Shown: piece by piece, positions 28,901 through 41,200 of the stretch
Position numbering within the stretch: position 1 is the stretch's first letter
Layout: every line of letters begins with the position of its first letter
Source of the DNA: Anticarsia gemmatalis
Taxonomy: Eukaryota; Arthropoda; Insecta; Lepidoptera; Erebidae
Assembly: GCF_050436995.1 (NCBI RefSeq)
Contig: NC_134747.1
Coordinates: forward strand, 12,221,501 to 12,285,500
Direction: 5' to 3'
DNA length: 64,000 nt
Position numbers and translations under genes: made by a program
The notes under the pieces: generated by a model
Databases searched by the model: none
Told to the model about the DNA's origin: nothing
Seen by the model: the letters and a program-made list of their open reading frames with translations, nothing else

Positions 28901-31900
28901 GACCCACTGTCGGCGTTAAAGGGTTAACTTTTATTGGTCGTGTCCAACTTTTGAATAAACACTAACATAAATTGGGATAAATTATACGGATCTTTGTATA
29001 GATTTCGATTTCATTTATTGTTGCTGTGGTGATATAGATTTTTTTATTACAACAAACAAACAAACAAATTTTTTTTAGGGTTCTGTGGTAACCAACCATT
29101 TATTCGGTAACATTCAAATGTGAAAGATTAGTCACTTAGAAGAATAGGATCTCATCAGTGGAACACGACCGGTAGAACAATTACGAACTGCGAGCAAAAA
29201 TTGTATAATCACAGGCCATTAATTGCAGCAGTTCAACAAACCTAACAGCACAAAGCGATATCTATGTAATTTCTCTGACACGCAACGTAAAAAGTTCTGC
29301 GTTTGATAGACAACCTTCCGGGACCGAGACCTGTTTCCCACGCACTGTGGGGTGAAAACTAGTGACAGAACAATACTGAACATGAATATCACTCGACAAA
29401 AACTTACGATACACTTGAAACAAGCGGTGATCAACTGTTGATGAGCAGTTACGTTACACGACGAACATCATGGCTTTGTGGTGTAATTAAGCTCTGCATG
29501 CAGTGGTTAAGGTCGCCTCGCTGTTACCATTGCGTCGGAAGGGTTTCGATTCGTACAAGGAACAATAATTTGTGCAATCCACAAATAGTTGTTTCGTCTG
29601 GTTGTACTTTGTGTCCGTTGTTTTTATGTTTTTAAATGTCCTCGCAACGCGAGAGCAATTCTTTGCGGGAGTTGTCTTTTAAAACAATTAAGTGTGCAAT
29701 TTCAAAAAGGTCGTATGTTTTGTCTTTGCAATGAGATATGAGCCTTTTTAGAAATAGATCTGTCGGAAAAGGAAGTAATCTTGTATGTTTTGACTACAGA
29801 CCACCAGCTGTTGTTATAACTGTTTATAAGCCCATTTCCCCTCATTGCATAAACGGATTTCCAAAACTAATATTTGCCTTTCATTTCTTTTATTATAACT
29901 GTTTTATAATCTAAATATTAACCTCGTTTACGTGCATCGAAGTACTTAAAAACGCTATCATTAGCATAATAACTTTGACCCAATTCGCCAAATTACGTAA
30001 GTTCTATAAACACGAAGATATTTTTGTTTAAAAAGTTTTGGTTATGAGGTTATGACAGAACTTTATGGCCATTGGCAAAACTTTTAAAACTATTTTAATG
30101 AGTCTTGTGGTAAAAGTTTGTCCCATAGCCATATTGATAGTGTTTTTCAAACATATTAATCATTCTATTCAATAAATACCCAAGCACCTATTAAGTTTAT
30201 TATGCTTAGATTTTCCCGCAAAAAGAATTTCAATATCAATTACCAAGACTTATCCGAGATAATCTATAACAATGTAAGCATAAAAAAACAGCTGTTTTTA
30301 AAACCGGGAAATTCTTCTTCTGTTTCATAATTCTCGCTATTTGTGAGTCATTGTTCATTTTTCTGTAGTTTTTTCTTTGTAATAACTCATTGAGTGTTTA
30401 CATTAACGTCTTGAAACTAAGACTAATAGCCCATTACTGTAATACCTGAAGGTTTCAGTCATGACATTGAAACTGTCATTTAGTCAGTTAGTTCAAAGAT
30501 TTTAACTCTCAACCTTGAAGTATGTACCGTTTGTGAAGTAAAAATAATTATTTTTTTGTTCACATTACACGGTCTAATCTGGTTAGTGATTCAGCCCAAA
30601 TTTAGGCATCTCACGTACATTTTTGATATAAAAACTAGGACCCGAGTTGACATTTTAGACCTGAACTAAATAGCTACGTAATTCGATTAGCTGGTAGCTT
30701 TTTTACTAAGCAATATAATTATTATATAAGAATTAATTTACTTTTGTAAAGAGTACTGGTATTAAAATAAACGAGGGTTTTTCTGTAAGCTCTATAATTT
30801 TCTTCAAGAAACTATAGCCTTGAAGAAAATGCTGTAATGCGGCTATGCATTCAGTTTATTCCACTTTCAGGTCAAAGAACACACGATATAGCGTGTACCT
30901 AAATATGCGGCAGTGTAAACCTTCAGTTCTTAAAAAAAATATGCTAAAATAATATTAACGAGCAAAAATTCTTCCATGTACTGTACAACGCTAACTTTAG
31001 TCAAGGCTAAAGAGAATAATTGGAAACAAGCTAATGTAAATTCAAATAAATCTGTAACAGGCAGAACTGGAATATTCTAGTCCCAATAACAATTAATACC
31101 TTAACCTACAAACAGAAGCGCGTCACAATTAATTTTACGTCGACAAATTGATTCAAATCGGTACCAATTAATATTATGCAACATTTCTAAACGAACAATA
31201 ATACATCACAACGCGAAATTTGAAAAGTCATTTTGATGTGTCAAGTTATAAAAGGTCAACGACCTGTCTAAACCCACAAGCCATGTTGGTCATATTTTAA
31301 AAAAGACGAAAACTGCCAAGTGCATCAAGCCATTATTTTATGAGCAAAATAATAATTATGTCCTTGGTCTCATTTTCAGTTGATGATGAAACTGAAAAAA
31401 TCACTACCATACGTTACAGAATCACGTAAGTCAGCCTTGTCAGCGTTCGCGAAAATAGGTCGGCAATAAATAGTCTAATTTAAGCTTATGCATGCAAAAT
31501 GGTTTTATGCAAGACAATAGTTATGAGAATGCCGTCGGCTGCCCCCCACTGGTCTAGATACATGGAAATTGTCACACGACACCTACCAATCACTGGAACC
31601 AACTATTTGTTACATATTGAAATATTAGACGTCATTTGAGATGTGAACTCGTTTTCATTTATTTGATTTCGATTGAGCTTTGATATTCGATAGTTTTGGG
31701 ACTGGAGACTTTTATCTCGCTATGTTTTGTTTTGTCTGAGCGAAAGTTTTGTCTATGGATAGATGAACAAAAACTTAACAGATCAAACCTTATAGTCTGT
31801 GGCTTACTATTTCTAAAACATTCAAGTACTGATGTTATATTTTACTATACTAAAGTGGAATACTCTAGAAAATATGTTTTATTTTTCTTATTTCGCAATT

Positions 31901-34480
31901 TTCTTCAATTATACCGTAAGAAATCTGACGCAAAACGCAACATGTTCAAGGATGTTAGCGACGCGTATTGCATATCTAATCTCATTAACCGTTCAACTAA
32001 ACTGGTCAAGTTTATGCCAAGAACAAGTCTGAGATTGAACTCGTAACCTTCCGGTGGGACCAGCGCCATTTTTCTTCACAAACATGACATTGTCGTGAGC
32101 TGTAAAGTCGGCATTTATTTATGTTTTGTATCTTCATGTTAGGGTACAGTTATTTGTATGAAGTGGGCGAAATTTGTCCCACGCTGAGATACGAGTCGGC
32201 ATAACAAAGACAGGAGATGGAACATTATGTAAAGACTTGAAGCGAAAGAACGGACATTTGTTATTTTATCTACAGATGGAAGTTTTTATAAAATGTTTAA
32301 CAGTTCGATAATTCGCTTCCTCTCCAAGGAGAGGCTATTTTTACTACCCTTGCGCACATTTCCTTGGCAAATGACTATAATTAAACTACTTGTATTTGTC
32401 TTACGTGTATTGTATGTATGTATAATCATCCCTAGAGTATATTCTTTACTAACCCCGGTCTACTAGACATTTAACGAATTCTAATCGACAAAATAACGGA
32501 TCTACAATACGTAGTCGCTGCTACATCAGCGTTGTTTGGGCTAACAAGTGTATTGTTTACAAGAAAAGTTTTAGCAAGTGTAAACACAGACTACTAACGC
32601 TACTAACTCTAATAGTTAGTAAACAACTAGCGGACTCGGCTTATATTGTTGTATGCGAAATCGAAGCCTGACAGTAAGTACCATGGTTATTTTAAGTTTC
32701 TTCAATAATTAAGTATTTTTATTTATTATCTTCGTGGTTAAATCAATTTTACACTAAAACCTTCTTTATTATTTTATATTTTTATGTTCTTACGTGTTAT
32801 TCTATTAAAGCTACACTTATGCCTCCCGTGGCTTTAGTTACTGATCTTATCTTTGTATATCTGTGGACTCCTAATAAATGTTTTTATTATTTATTTATGA
32901 AAACTGTTCCTGTAGTTTCTCAGGAGTTCAACGCGAGCAGATAGACCGATGCCACGAGAGAGACTTTGTGTTTTTTTAATGCGTACTGATACTAAAGTTA
33001 CTAAATATAAAGTGGGACATCAGTAATTCCAGAAGTAATGTGAAAATAAACGTACTTACTTCGTGAGTGCGGCTCATAAAAGTGAGGAATATTGTATGAG
33101 TGAGGACTCGGCGATCGATACGCGTGAATATTGTAGGTACGTAGCATTATGTTGAAGCAGTGGAGCCACACGACTTCTTCCTAGGTCTATACTGCAGTAC
33201 TTAGGTATAGGAAGATGCGCAAGGAAAGTAAGTAGGTTTATGGGAAGTTTTGTTAGCCCTGAAAGCTAAATAGTTGTACTTTATTGTGTACCTACTTTGC
33301 CTATACTAACTAAAGTCGCTAACTGTGATTTGTCTTTGTAGAGACTCAGTTCAAAAGTGGAATTGTGCCAGCATGCGCAAAATTGCATTTAATTAATGCA
33401 GTGCATTCAACGTTGAGTACTTAGTTGTACAGCAAAGCTCGAAACCTTCTAACAAATTACCAAATGCAAACAGCAATAAACAACATTAACAAACATCGTT
33501 AAGCTATTACTTATTAGCGAACATTTACTTTAAACTTAAAGCACAACCGAACAATAAGCTTTGTCATTACTCACAGAATACAGTAAGCTATTACAACACT
33601 CGTCTAGGTAAAACAAGGTAGAATACACATAGCGTTTCTGTTCATTCACAAATACAGATAACAGACGAACATTTTACCCGACGCAGCGTCTTAGAACATG
33701 AATGGATTCTCTACATGAAGCAGGAATTCCACAGTAAATAGTACCTCTAAGCCTTGTTCATAAAAATAGATGACTGCTTCGATATAGCGAGGAATGTGCA
33801 GATGTAATCTATGGCGATATTACAGCCACTAATGGTATCTTAACCGCCCTCTCGCGATAAACTTGCATTCTACAATGTTTCTAATATCAGCTGGTAATCT
33901 TTGCGCACGGGAAAATTTATTTTCTTGACGGGGAAATGGTTTCCCAACGTGTTGTGTGGGCTATAAACATGCAACTAACAACTATTGTTCGAGTAAAATA
34001 TCCAAAAATAACACAGTACGATACGATTATTATAATTAATTATTTTGTGAAAAAATATCATGTAGGTACACTGATTTGCGCTTTTATCAGTGAATGTTAT
34101 GTTAGTGAACTTGATAAATCAATTTCCAATCATAATGAGGCACTGTATTTTTGTGTGTTGTATTAATTAATCCATTTCGGTTACTCATATCGCTGATGCA
34201 ACGTTGATAACACAAGGTCGTCAGCAATGTGCGAAGATTTCTTGTCAACTTCGACGTCCTATCAGAAACGTGATTGAGTTCGTGATAACTCTGATCCTAT
34301 ACACAGCTATACATCTACCATCACCGATGTTTTTATGATACAAATAAAATAGACTCAACAATGTTATCGCCTATTTTATTCCAGTGATAAAACTTATTCA
34401 TTGACGTGTCCGATAAACCGACTTCTGGGATTTACGACATTAGATTTACACACATTTCACATCGAAGCTCAAATAAATGA
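25961..34480. other. Non-coding, probable spire first intron (proximal part)
   Basis: I see no supportable exon. The longest frame (31696-32046, plus strand) is AT-rich with no domain and no splice partners. A SINE-like copy is listed separately at 29491-29683. The TACCTA/TAGGTA words around 33130-33310 are typical of lepidopteran introns. Confidence 0.5.
29491..29683 (+). mobile_element. tRNA-derived SINE-like copy
   Basis: A head resembling a tRNA internal promoter is present: an A-box-like GTGGTTAAGGTCGCC, then about 35 bases on a B-box-like GGTTTCGATTCG. The following body (CACAAATAGTTGTTTCG, then CGCAACGCGAGAGCAATTC and GCGGGAGTTGTC) resembles SINE bodies common in moths. I see no clear target duplication. 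The family call rests on recollection and should be tested against a repeat library. Confidence 0.5.
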
Positions 34481-34525
34481 TATTATTGTGTCAAAAGGCC
34501 GACAATATGTAATGTGGTGACTTAC

Positions 34526-34787
34526 CGCCTGGATGCAACAGCGTGCTGGGGTGTACGCTGCCGTCTTTGTGCAGCAGCACATGGCGCGGTTCCGTCACCA
34601 AGTAACAGGTGGGTCCGTCAGTCAAGCACTTCTGGAAGCAGCGCGCCGCCTGGTAGAACAGCGCCCACGCATGTTCTTCGCTGATGGTGGAGTTGAACGC
34701 CTGCAGGATCTGCTGCAGCGTGATGCAGTCGGCGGCGTCCAGCGTGAAGTCCGCGCCGCCGCCGCACCCGCCCTCCTTGCGCATCAT
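34526..34787 (-). CDS. spire: spire, first coding exon (start of KIND domain)
   Basis: The product is an actin nucleator whose N-terminal KIND domain binds formin (Cappuccino/FMN). The exon encodes 87 residues plus one base and ends in a clean donor (GGCG|GTAAGT at 34525). The motif ITLQQILQAFNSTISEEHAW, followed by ALFYQAARCF, matches the opening helices of Spire-type KIND domains. The later VLLHKDGSVHPSTL matches the charged strand after them. The start chosen is the first of two tandem ATGs at 34787-34782; the frame is closed upstream by TGA. No further spire exon (rest of KIND, WH2 repeats, Spir box, FYVE-like finger) was found down to base 1, so the first intron exceeds 34 kb. Another KIND protein is possible but fits less well. 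Confidence 0.8.
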
Positions 34788-34792
34788 CGCGC

Positions 34793-34816
34793 CTAGCCCG
34801 GGCACCCACCATCCAT
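34793..34816 (-). other. Short upstream ORF before spire ATG
   Basis: An out-of-frame ATG at 34816 opens a 7-residue frame (MDGGCPG, stop TAG) that closes 5 bases before the spire start. A second overlapping ATG lies at 34812. If the 5' UTR runs through here, this would lower spire translation or require reinitiation. The transcript start is unknown. Confidence 0.4.
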
Positions 34817-34980
34817 CCTCGGAATCAGTTCACAACACAACCACTGCGACACCGATCGATCGCACACAATTCACCAGTTGAATGCCTGAATCGGAATCGT
34901 ACCACTGAAAATTTTTCACTAATACGCGATAAATAATATTTTAACTACATAATACGAATGCGTGTTATTGTCACCGTGCT

Positions 34981-35190
34981 CCCCCCCGAAACGTCACTGT
35001 CACTTTTGTTGGCAAGTGGGTGGCGTGGATTTTTTTCGTAATGTTTTGGTGCGTCGCGATCGTGTTCGCGCGTGCGCGCTCGGGCGGCCGACAACACGTG
35101 ACACGTACGTTAGCGACCACGGCTCGGCGCGAACTGGCGCCCGGTGGCGGCGCCGGCCGCGCGGCTCGCAGCCTCCGCGATAAGATGCGC
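34981..35190 (-). promoter_or_regulatory. GC-rich island upstream of spire, possible promoter or 5' UTR
   Basis: This segment is strikingly rich in G, C and CpG (for example GCGCGTGCGCGCTCGGGCGG near 35070) against AT-rich surroundings. It lies 200-400 bases upstream of the spire start on the same strand. Open frames in several registers here are composition artefacts. No TATA box or initiator can be assigned. Confidence 0.35.
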
Positions 35191-38100
35191 CCTACCCCGG
35201 AAACATTTCCTAGTTTCCACATATATTATTTTCCTTGAGCCTTTTTCTTGTAAGTCCAGACGCAAAGCTTTAACGAAATTAGGGTTCAACCAACGCAATA
35301 ATATCATATTTATTATCACTGTTGGTAAATTGTCCTATTCATAGATAAGATAGAAATAAGATTGTTTATCTATTAGAAGCGGTCGCCGGTGGTCTACAAT
35401 AAAACAACATTATCTCAGTCCAATTTACTTTATTTGAGTATGCTATATAAATATCAGTAACTACACATTATTAAATTCATCAATATTCGTTACGCGTATC
35501 TAGTAATAACTTTTACGATAATACACAATCAAGTTTTATTAAAATGTATGAAAGTTTATAAATACCATAAGTATACAAAGATCAGAACGTGAACATTTTA
35601 GCTGCGTTTACCGTTTAAATATTGACATACAAAATGGACCATGTTGTCGACATCGCTGCTCATTATATCTACACTAGTCGAACATATACGCATGGAAGCA
35701 AGCATGGAACATATCACTTTGCCGCCAGTTTAAACACACGTTATAATCAAGAAAATAATGTTTAAAACTTAATCAAAATTAAATAGAAGGAATGTAACTA
35801 AAAGTAAGTTTACAATGCTAAAGAAATATAATGATTCGAAATTCTATCTAACTATCAAATACTAGTACAAATATGCGCGTATTACACAATAACCCCTTCA
35901 AAAGTACCATATAACATGCGCACACGCACCTAACGTCTTATTACAAACTATTAACATTAATTTTGCAAATAGTCGTCTATAAAAATGCCAAAAGCTTATT
36001 CTAACAATTTATTAGGAGCGGAGAACTCCCAAGTCATATTTTTTTCTATATTTTTCTAACGCACCGAGATAACATTTATAAATAAAATACTACGTAAAAA
36101 GAATTTTAATACGACAATTCATTAATTCAATAGAACAAGTTATCATACAAAGACATTTCAATAATATCGTTTAGTTAAAAGCTGTTGCGAATTGGCAGGT
36201 GGATAAAGTTTATTTAAAGGGCCACCTGCAAATTCTTAGCCTTCACAAACATCCTGTATATTTAATTGTGATTATTGAATACTATTTTTATTTAAAAAGG
36301 TCCAATACATAATCAGTTCTTTAACTACCTAATTTTCATATCTTACTCCACATCTTAAAATGGAAAATTCATGTCTTTTTCATAGTAAAATCCGAGTAAA
36401 TATTTTTGGTAATACCATTTACTTAAATTGTTAGTTCTCATGACAGGTTGAAAGGTTTCTATGTTATACAAACCACACTGCAATAGTATTAAGAGCGCGT
36501 GCGCGTACGCACCTTCCATGCATGCACGTTGCGTGCACCTGCACGGCAATCGATATAAAGGGGTGGCCTTTAATTGGATGGAAGCATGGCTATGGAATGA
36601 TTTATCGCGATATTCATATTTATTCATTGCATAGATACACTGTTGGGCGCCGAACACACGCTCTCTGGTCTGTTCCGCGCGAACGTATGTTGTACGCCAC
36701 GGTTTGTGTGCAAGATTCTAAGACACAGCGTACATTACAGTAGACGCGAAACGCAGAACTTGTCGTCCACACGTAAGGTTTTTGCTTTTTGTATTTGAAA
36801 TACATGGAGATTTGGTTACTCAAGGATAGCGATAGTCTAGCTCAAAAATAAAAGATGGATTACTATACAAATTCTTCTGATAGGTTCATTACACAGATTT
36901 ATGCTTAGCGCTACGAATCAATATTTGTTCTAGAAGTATTCTTTTCAAATCTCAGTTTGTCATTGATTTGAAATGTATATTAGTCATTGATACAAAACTC
37001 TTTTAAAAATCACTATCGCATTATATCAATCTAATCCGTAGATACCCGATGCACTGAGCGAATCGGAAAACTTGTGATTTCGTTATCGAAGTCCAAACTT
37101 AGCTCATTGTTTGTGATAAAAAGAAGTTATGATATAAACAATATTTCATTTCAAGGTTTCCTATAAAAAAAGGCTAACTATGATTTTGAAAGTAACGTGA
37201 TTTGTTTGTTCCGCTTTCAAGAGCTATACTTTTCATACATTTTTATGGAATTAGTAGTAAACAAATACAAACATACATAAATCATCAATAGGGTCTCTTC
37301 TGCACAGGTTGACTGTAATGAATAAATTTATATATTTGTCGTTCAAATTTATCTGGAAGTTGGAGAAATCTTCGATTTGTGACACCCTCATTATTAATAG
37401 TTGCTTAAAACTAGAAAACACTGAAATATAATAGTCACACACATTTAAAAAAACTGGTGCATTCTCATCTTTAAGCCAAAAAACTTTCATTAGACAGTGC
37501 AAAATACAGTAAAATAATATATAATACAATGAATCTCTTACGTAAATTTTGTTCATATTTGTAACACAACGCGTAAAATAATGTATTGGGTAATCGTACA
37601 AAGTTATCGATTTGCAAAACTAGTGACTTAAACTATATCAATCGTCAATCATCAGTCAAACTATCACAAACAAACTTTATAATTTAGCTTACAAGAAAAT
37701 AACTGTGACATAATACATTTTTATTTAAATAACATGGTCTTTACATTTTCACTTCGCTTTTAAAATATGGTGGATATATCTTTGGAATTGTATGATTGAA
37801 GAATTCTACTACCGAATCTTAAAACTTTTAAAAGAAAAAAAGGAGTTTAATAATAATAAATTGCCTCTATTCAGCGCTAGTGTGTTCGGAGATAAAGTTT
37901 TTCTCTTTAAATACTATTTTAGAATATCATTTATTTCCTATAATTTAGTAATATTAGTTATACATAAACAAAACGACCACAATCTCCAGAATACCATCAG
38001 ACAAGACTCTAATACAAGTAGCAACATCTATTATTACTTACTTCGGAAACAACTTGACACTAACGTCTTCAAAAGATCATTCAATTTATCAAAACGTTCA

Positions 38101-38231
38101 ATTTGATTACATGCTAGAATAACCAAACACTTCTACAGAACATTAGAACATTAAGTACGACAAAGACTTTACAATCCAAAGACATATCCACCATCAATAA
38201 TATCAAAATACCTATGACGTCACTAAACCCT
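35191..38231. other. Intergenic and mop 3' UTR
   Basis: No gene is supported. The side next to 38232 should hold the mop 3' UTR on the minus strand. Several AATAAA hexamers occur in that orientation (for example at 37930-37935), but in AT-rich DNA none can be chosen. Long frames at 37251-37601 and 37792-38106 are AT-rich shadows. An alternating purine-pyrimidine island lies at 36493-36546 (see findings). Confidence 0.5.
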
Positions 38232-41200
38232 TCACTTCTTTTTCAAGCTCCATAATGGGTCTAGGAAGTTCAATGGGTCTTTCATATCCCCGCTCTTTAA
38301 CCCTGGTGACTGTTTCATCTCTTCGAAGGATTCTCGGCAGAATTTGTTGAGTTTCTGCTGTGGGGCTGATGGGTTGGATGTGGGAGTGACTGGTGGAAGA
38401 ACTGCTGCGCCTGATGGGACGGATACTGCTTCCCCGTTGAACATTGTTGTACCTAAAGAAGATGTAAGTTAAACCCTCTGAAGTGAAATTGGCCGTCGAT
38501 CGATCAGTAAACCATCAGTTGTTATAGACTATTATAGACTAATACATACATAATACCAAGCCTTTTTCGTTTTGGAGTAGGTCAAATAATTTTCTTTGCC
38601 AAGTGTATTTTCAGCGTACCATTTTGCATACGTGTTCGTATAAACCCGTATACGTATAGTACGTATAAGCTTGCGCTCATCACTTTAAGCTTAGAAACTA
38701 TTTTTATGAGCAGTTACTTTATAATTTAATTTAGCTAATAGATTTGGACACCAACAAAATTATATAATAGAATACAGGAATTAACGCGAACACGCATTTT
38801 ACCATAAAATGCCTTACGTTTCGGCGCAGGTTGCACTCACGTGTTTGCGTTAATTCCCGTATTCTATTATACATTAAACATGCAACGCGAGAGTTTAAAA
38901 TTTATGACCAACAAAAATAACTATTCACAATGCATATTATAGTAGAAAATATTCACAATAGTCTTGTAGTGTTTTTAAGTAACTTACCGGAACAAAGTAC
39001 TCCTTGCACATAGAACAGCGCAGTTCTGTAAGCGTCCGCTAAATACTTGGTATCTTCTAGCACGTTGCTTCTGTGCGTGTACAAGCTTACACACCCGGCG
39101 TCTAACATATCTGAGGGGAAACGAATTTGTTAAGACTTGTGGAAAATACATGTAACGTGACTCATTTGTAATGAGGATAATTGGTTTGGGGTTGAACCCT
39201 ATACTATGCAGCTAAAAATACATGCCTTTCTTCATAATACGAAGCTAAAAAAAGGACACGAATCATTCAACCCTCCCAACAGAGATTTCAAAATCTCAAT
39301 AGTTACCTACTTTATTGGACTTGGGAGCCAAACTTGGGAGCCAAACTTGAGATATCGTGATTGTCGCAGTTGCCTAAACTACTCCTCGGACCACATAGGC
39401 AGTTATACCATACTTTAGTTATAAAGTTGTCATTTTGTACACATAAAACACGTCGACGTACTGAAACAGCCTGACTGCTTTATTTCAAAGGCACATTCGC
39501 TGACGTCATCCTCCAGAGTTAAAGTGCCGCATCCACATCAAGGTTGAGTCGACGGGTTGTCATGTATATAACTATTTGAAGTTTGAAATATTTTAGTAAC
39601 TCACCACAGAGTTCCATCTGTCCAGCCCGCACTTGACACATGACCATAAGCAACAGAGCCACCACGGCGCTACGTCCGCCGCCGGCTCCACAGTGCACCC
39701 ACGCGCCGGACAGCTGATTGCTAAGTTTGTTGTCATACGTCTGACTTAGAATCTTGTCTGCTAGAAGAACGAGAGGGGAACAGACGATCCTGGGAACAAG
39801 AGTTAGTGTTATAGATACGATAGTATGCTCTTGAGATGCCTCTTATGACTGCAATACTATCATTATGTAGGTAGATGCTCCCATCATGCTTCCAATACAC
39901 TTGTTATCTTGCTTAATAGCTCCTTTAAATTGATTTATATATGTGTTCGGTAGTGTTGGTAGCAGCTCCTTACGTCATCAATGATTTATACCTACTAGAA
40001 ATGTTGTTAAAACTATTTGGCTATTAAAAAGAGTGGCCAGGAGTTAGGCCATTGGCCCTACCTTCCGAACTGGCGGTAAATTCACTCTTTGTATCATTGA
40101 CTATCATAAGTGTCAGCATTTGACCTATATGAATAAATGATTTGATTCTGATTCTGATTTTGATATTAAATGCTAAGTAAGTTTGAGTGGAAACTGGAAG
40201 TAAACTGTTTTGGAGAGTTCGAATGGATATTGAACAGTAAAATAGTAAGGGTAATGTCTTCTTAAGTTGTGTGTTGTAAGTGATTGCGAGTTTTGAATTT
40301 TGTAACTTAAAGTTAATTTAAAGATTTTATTTAAAAATAATTTTAAAACATAGGCTGTAAATATCGTCTTATTTTATTTAATGCTACAAAAAAGGCGAAC
40401 GGCAGGTTTATATGAAGAATTCGTACAGCTTATAAAATGTCATGTTTAGGTTTACTTTTGGTTTTAATTGGTGGCTAATATGATAGACAAGCTTATTTTA
40501 AAATTCTTATATTTTTAAAAGTTGGGAGGTAAAAGTTATGTCCATTTTTAAAAGCTTCGATAGTTCGCTAAATTGCTCAGATGCTGTCAAAACCACAATC
40601 CAAAACAACAGCAAATTAGCGGATGCGTAGACGTCAGACGAAAAGTGACGTCTCATGAGATTTTCTTTTTCTTTAGTTGTCAACAAATATAAGCCATAGA
40701 CCAAAAATTATTATTTAAATAAACAAATACTTTCTAATTAATCCGGACTTCTAAAAATAATACTCCCAAATAAAAATAAGTGACTTAGTCCCCTTAATAA
40801 GTGGTACAAATTCTGTTACGAAACAACACAAACTTTAAGCTGTACGAAATCTGCCGATCTCCTTTCGTAACAATGTATGCTCAAAAAACGTAAATTTGAA
40901 AATTTTTGTTTTTGTTTACGTTCAAAACTATAAATATAATTATTAATTAACCAACTCGTTAGTAAAATGGAAAATACTTCGTACAATCAACCAGGTCAAT
41001 GTCACCTTTACCATTATCACCGGATTAACACATACAAAATTTCACTTCAATCGAACATCGACATACAATAAAATACAAAACACATAAAATATTAAAGGGT
41101 GTGAAATCCTCAATCGTGTGTGAAGATCGAAAGTTCCCTTAAAGTACTAAGAAAAAGAAAGCATGCGAAGCGGGACATACAATTTTACCATAAAATATAA

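Noticed and set aside
31696..32046. Plus-strand 116-residue open frame
   Set aside because: AT-rich, no domain, a second overlapping frame of similar length, and no splice partners.
34618..34812. Other open frames over the spire KIND exon, including a GTG start at 34805
   Set aside because: GC-rich coding DNA opens all frames. The KIND motif fixes the true frame, and ATG at 34787 is preferred over GTG in an insect gene.
37251..37601. Minus-strand 116-residue open frame downstream of mop
   Set aside because: Very AT-rich, Phe/Tyr/Leu composition from T-rich codons, no domain; probably intergenic or mop 3' UTR.
37930..37935. AATAAA on the minus strand as mop polyadenylation signal
   Set aside because: Several such hexamers occur by chance in this AT-rich stretch and nothing favours one of them.
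37792..38106. Plus-strand 104-residue open frame
   Set aside because: Lys/Asn/Ile-rich composition expected of AT-rich non-coding DNA; overlaps the likely mop 3' UTR.
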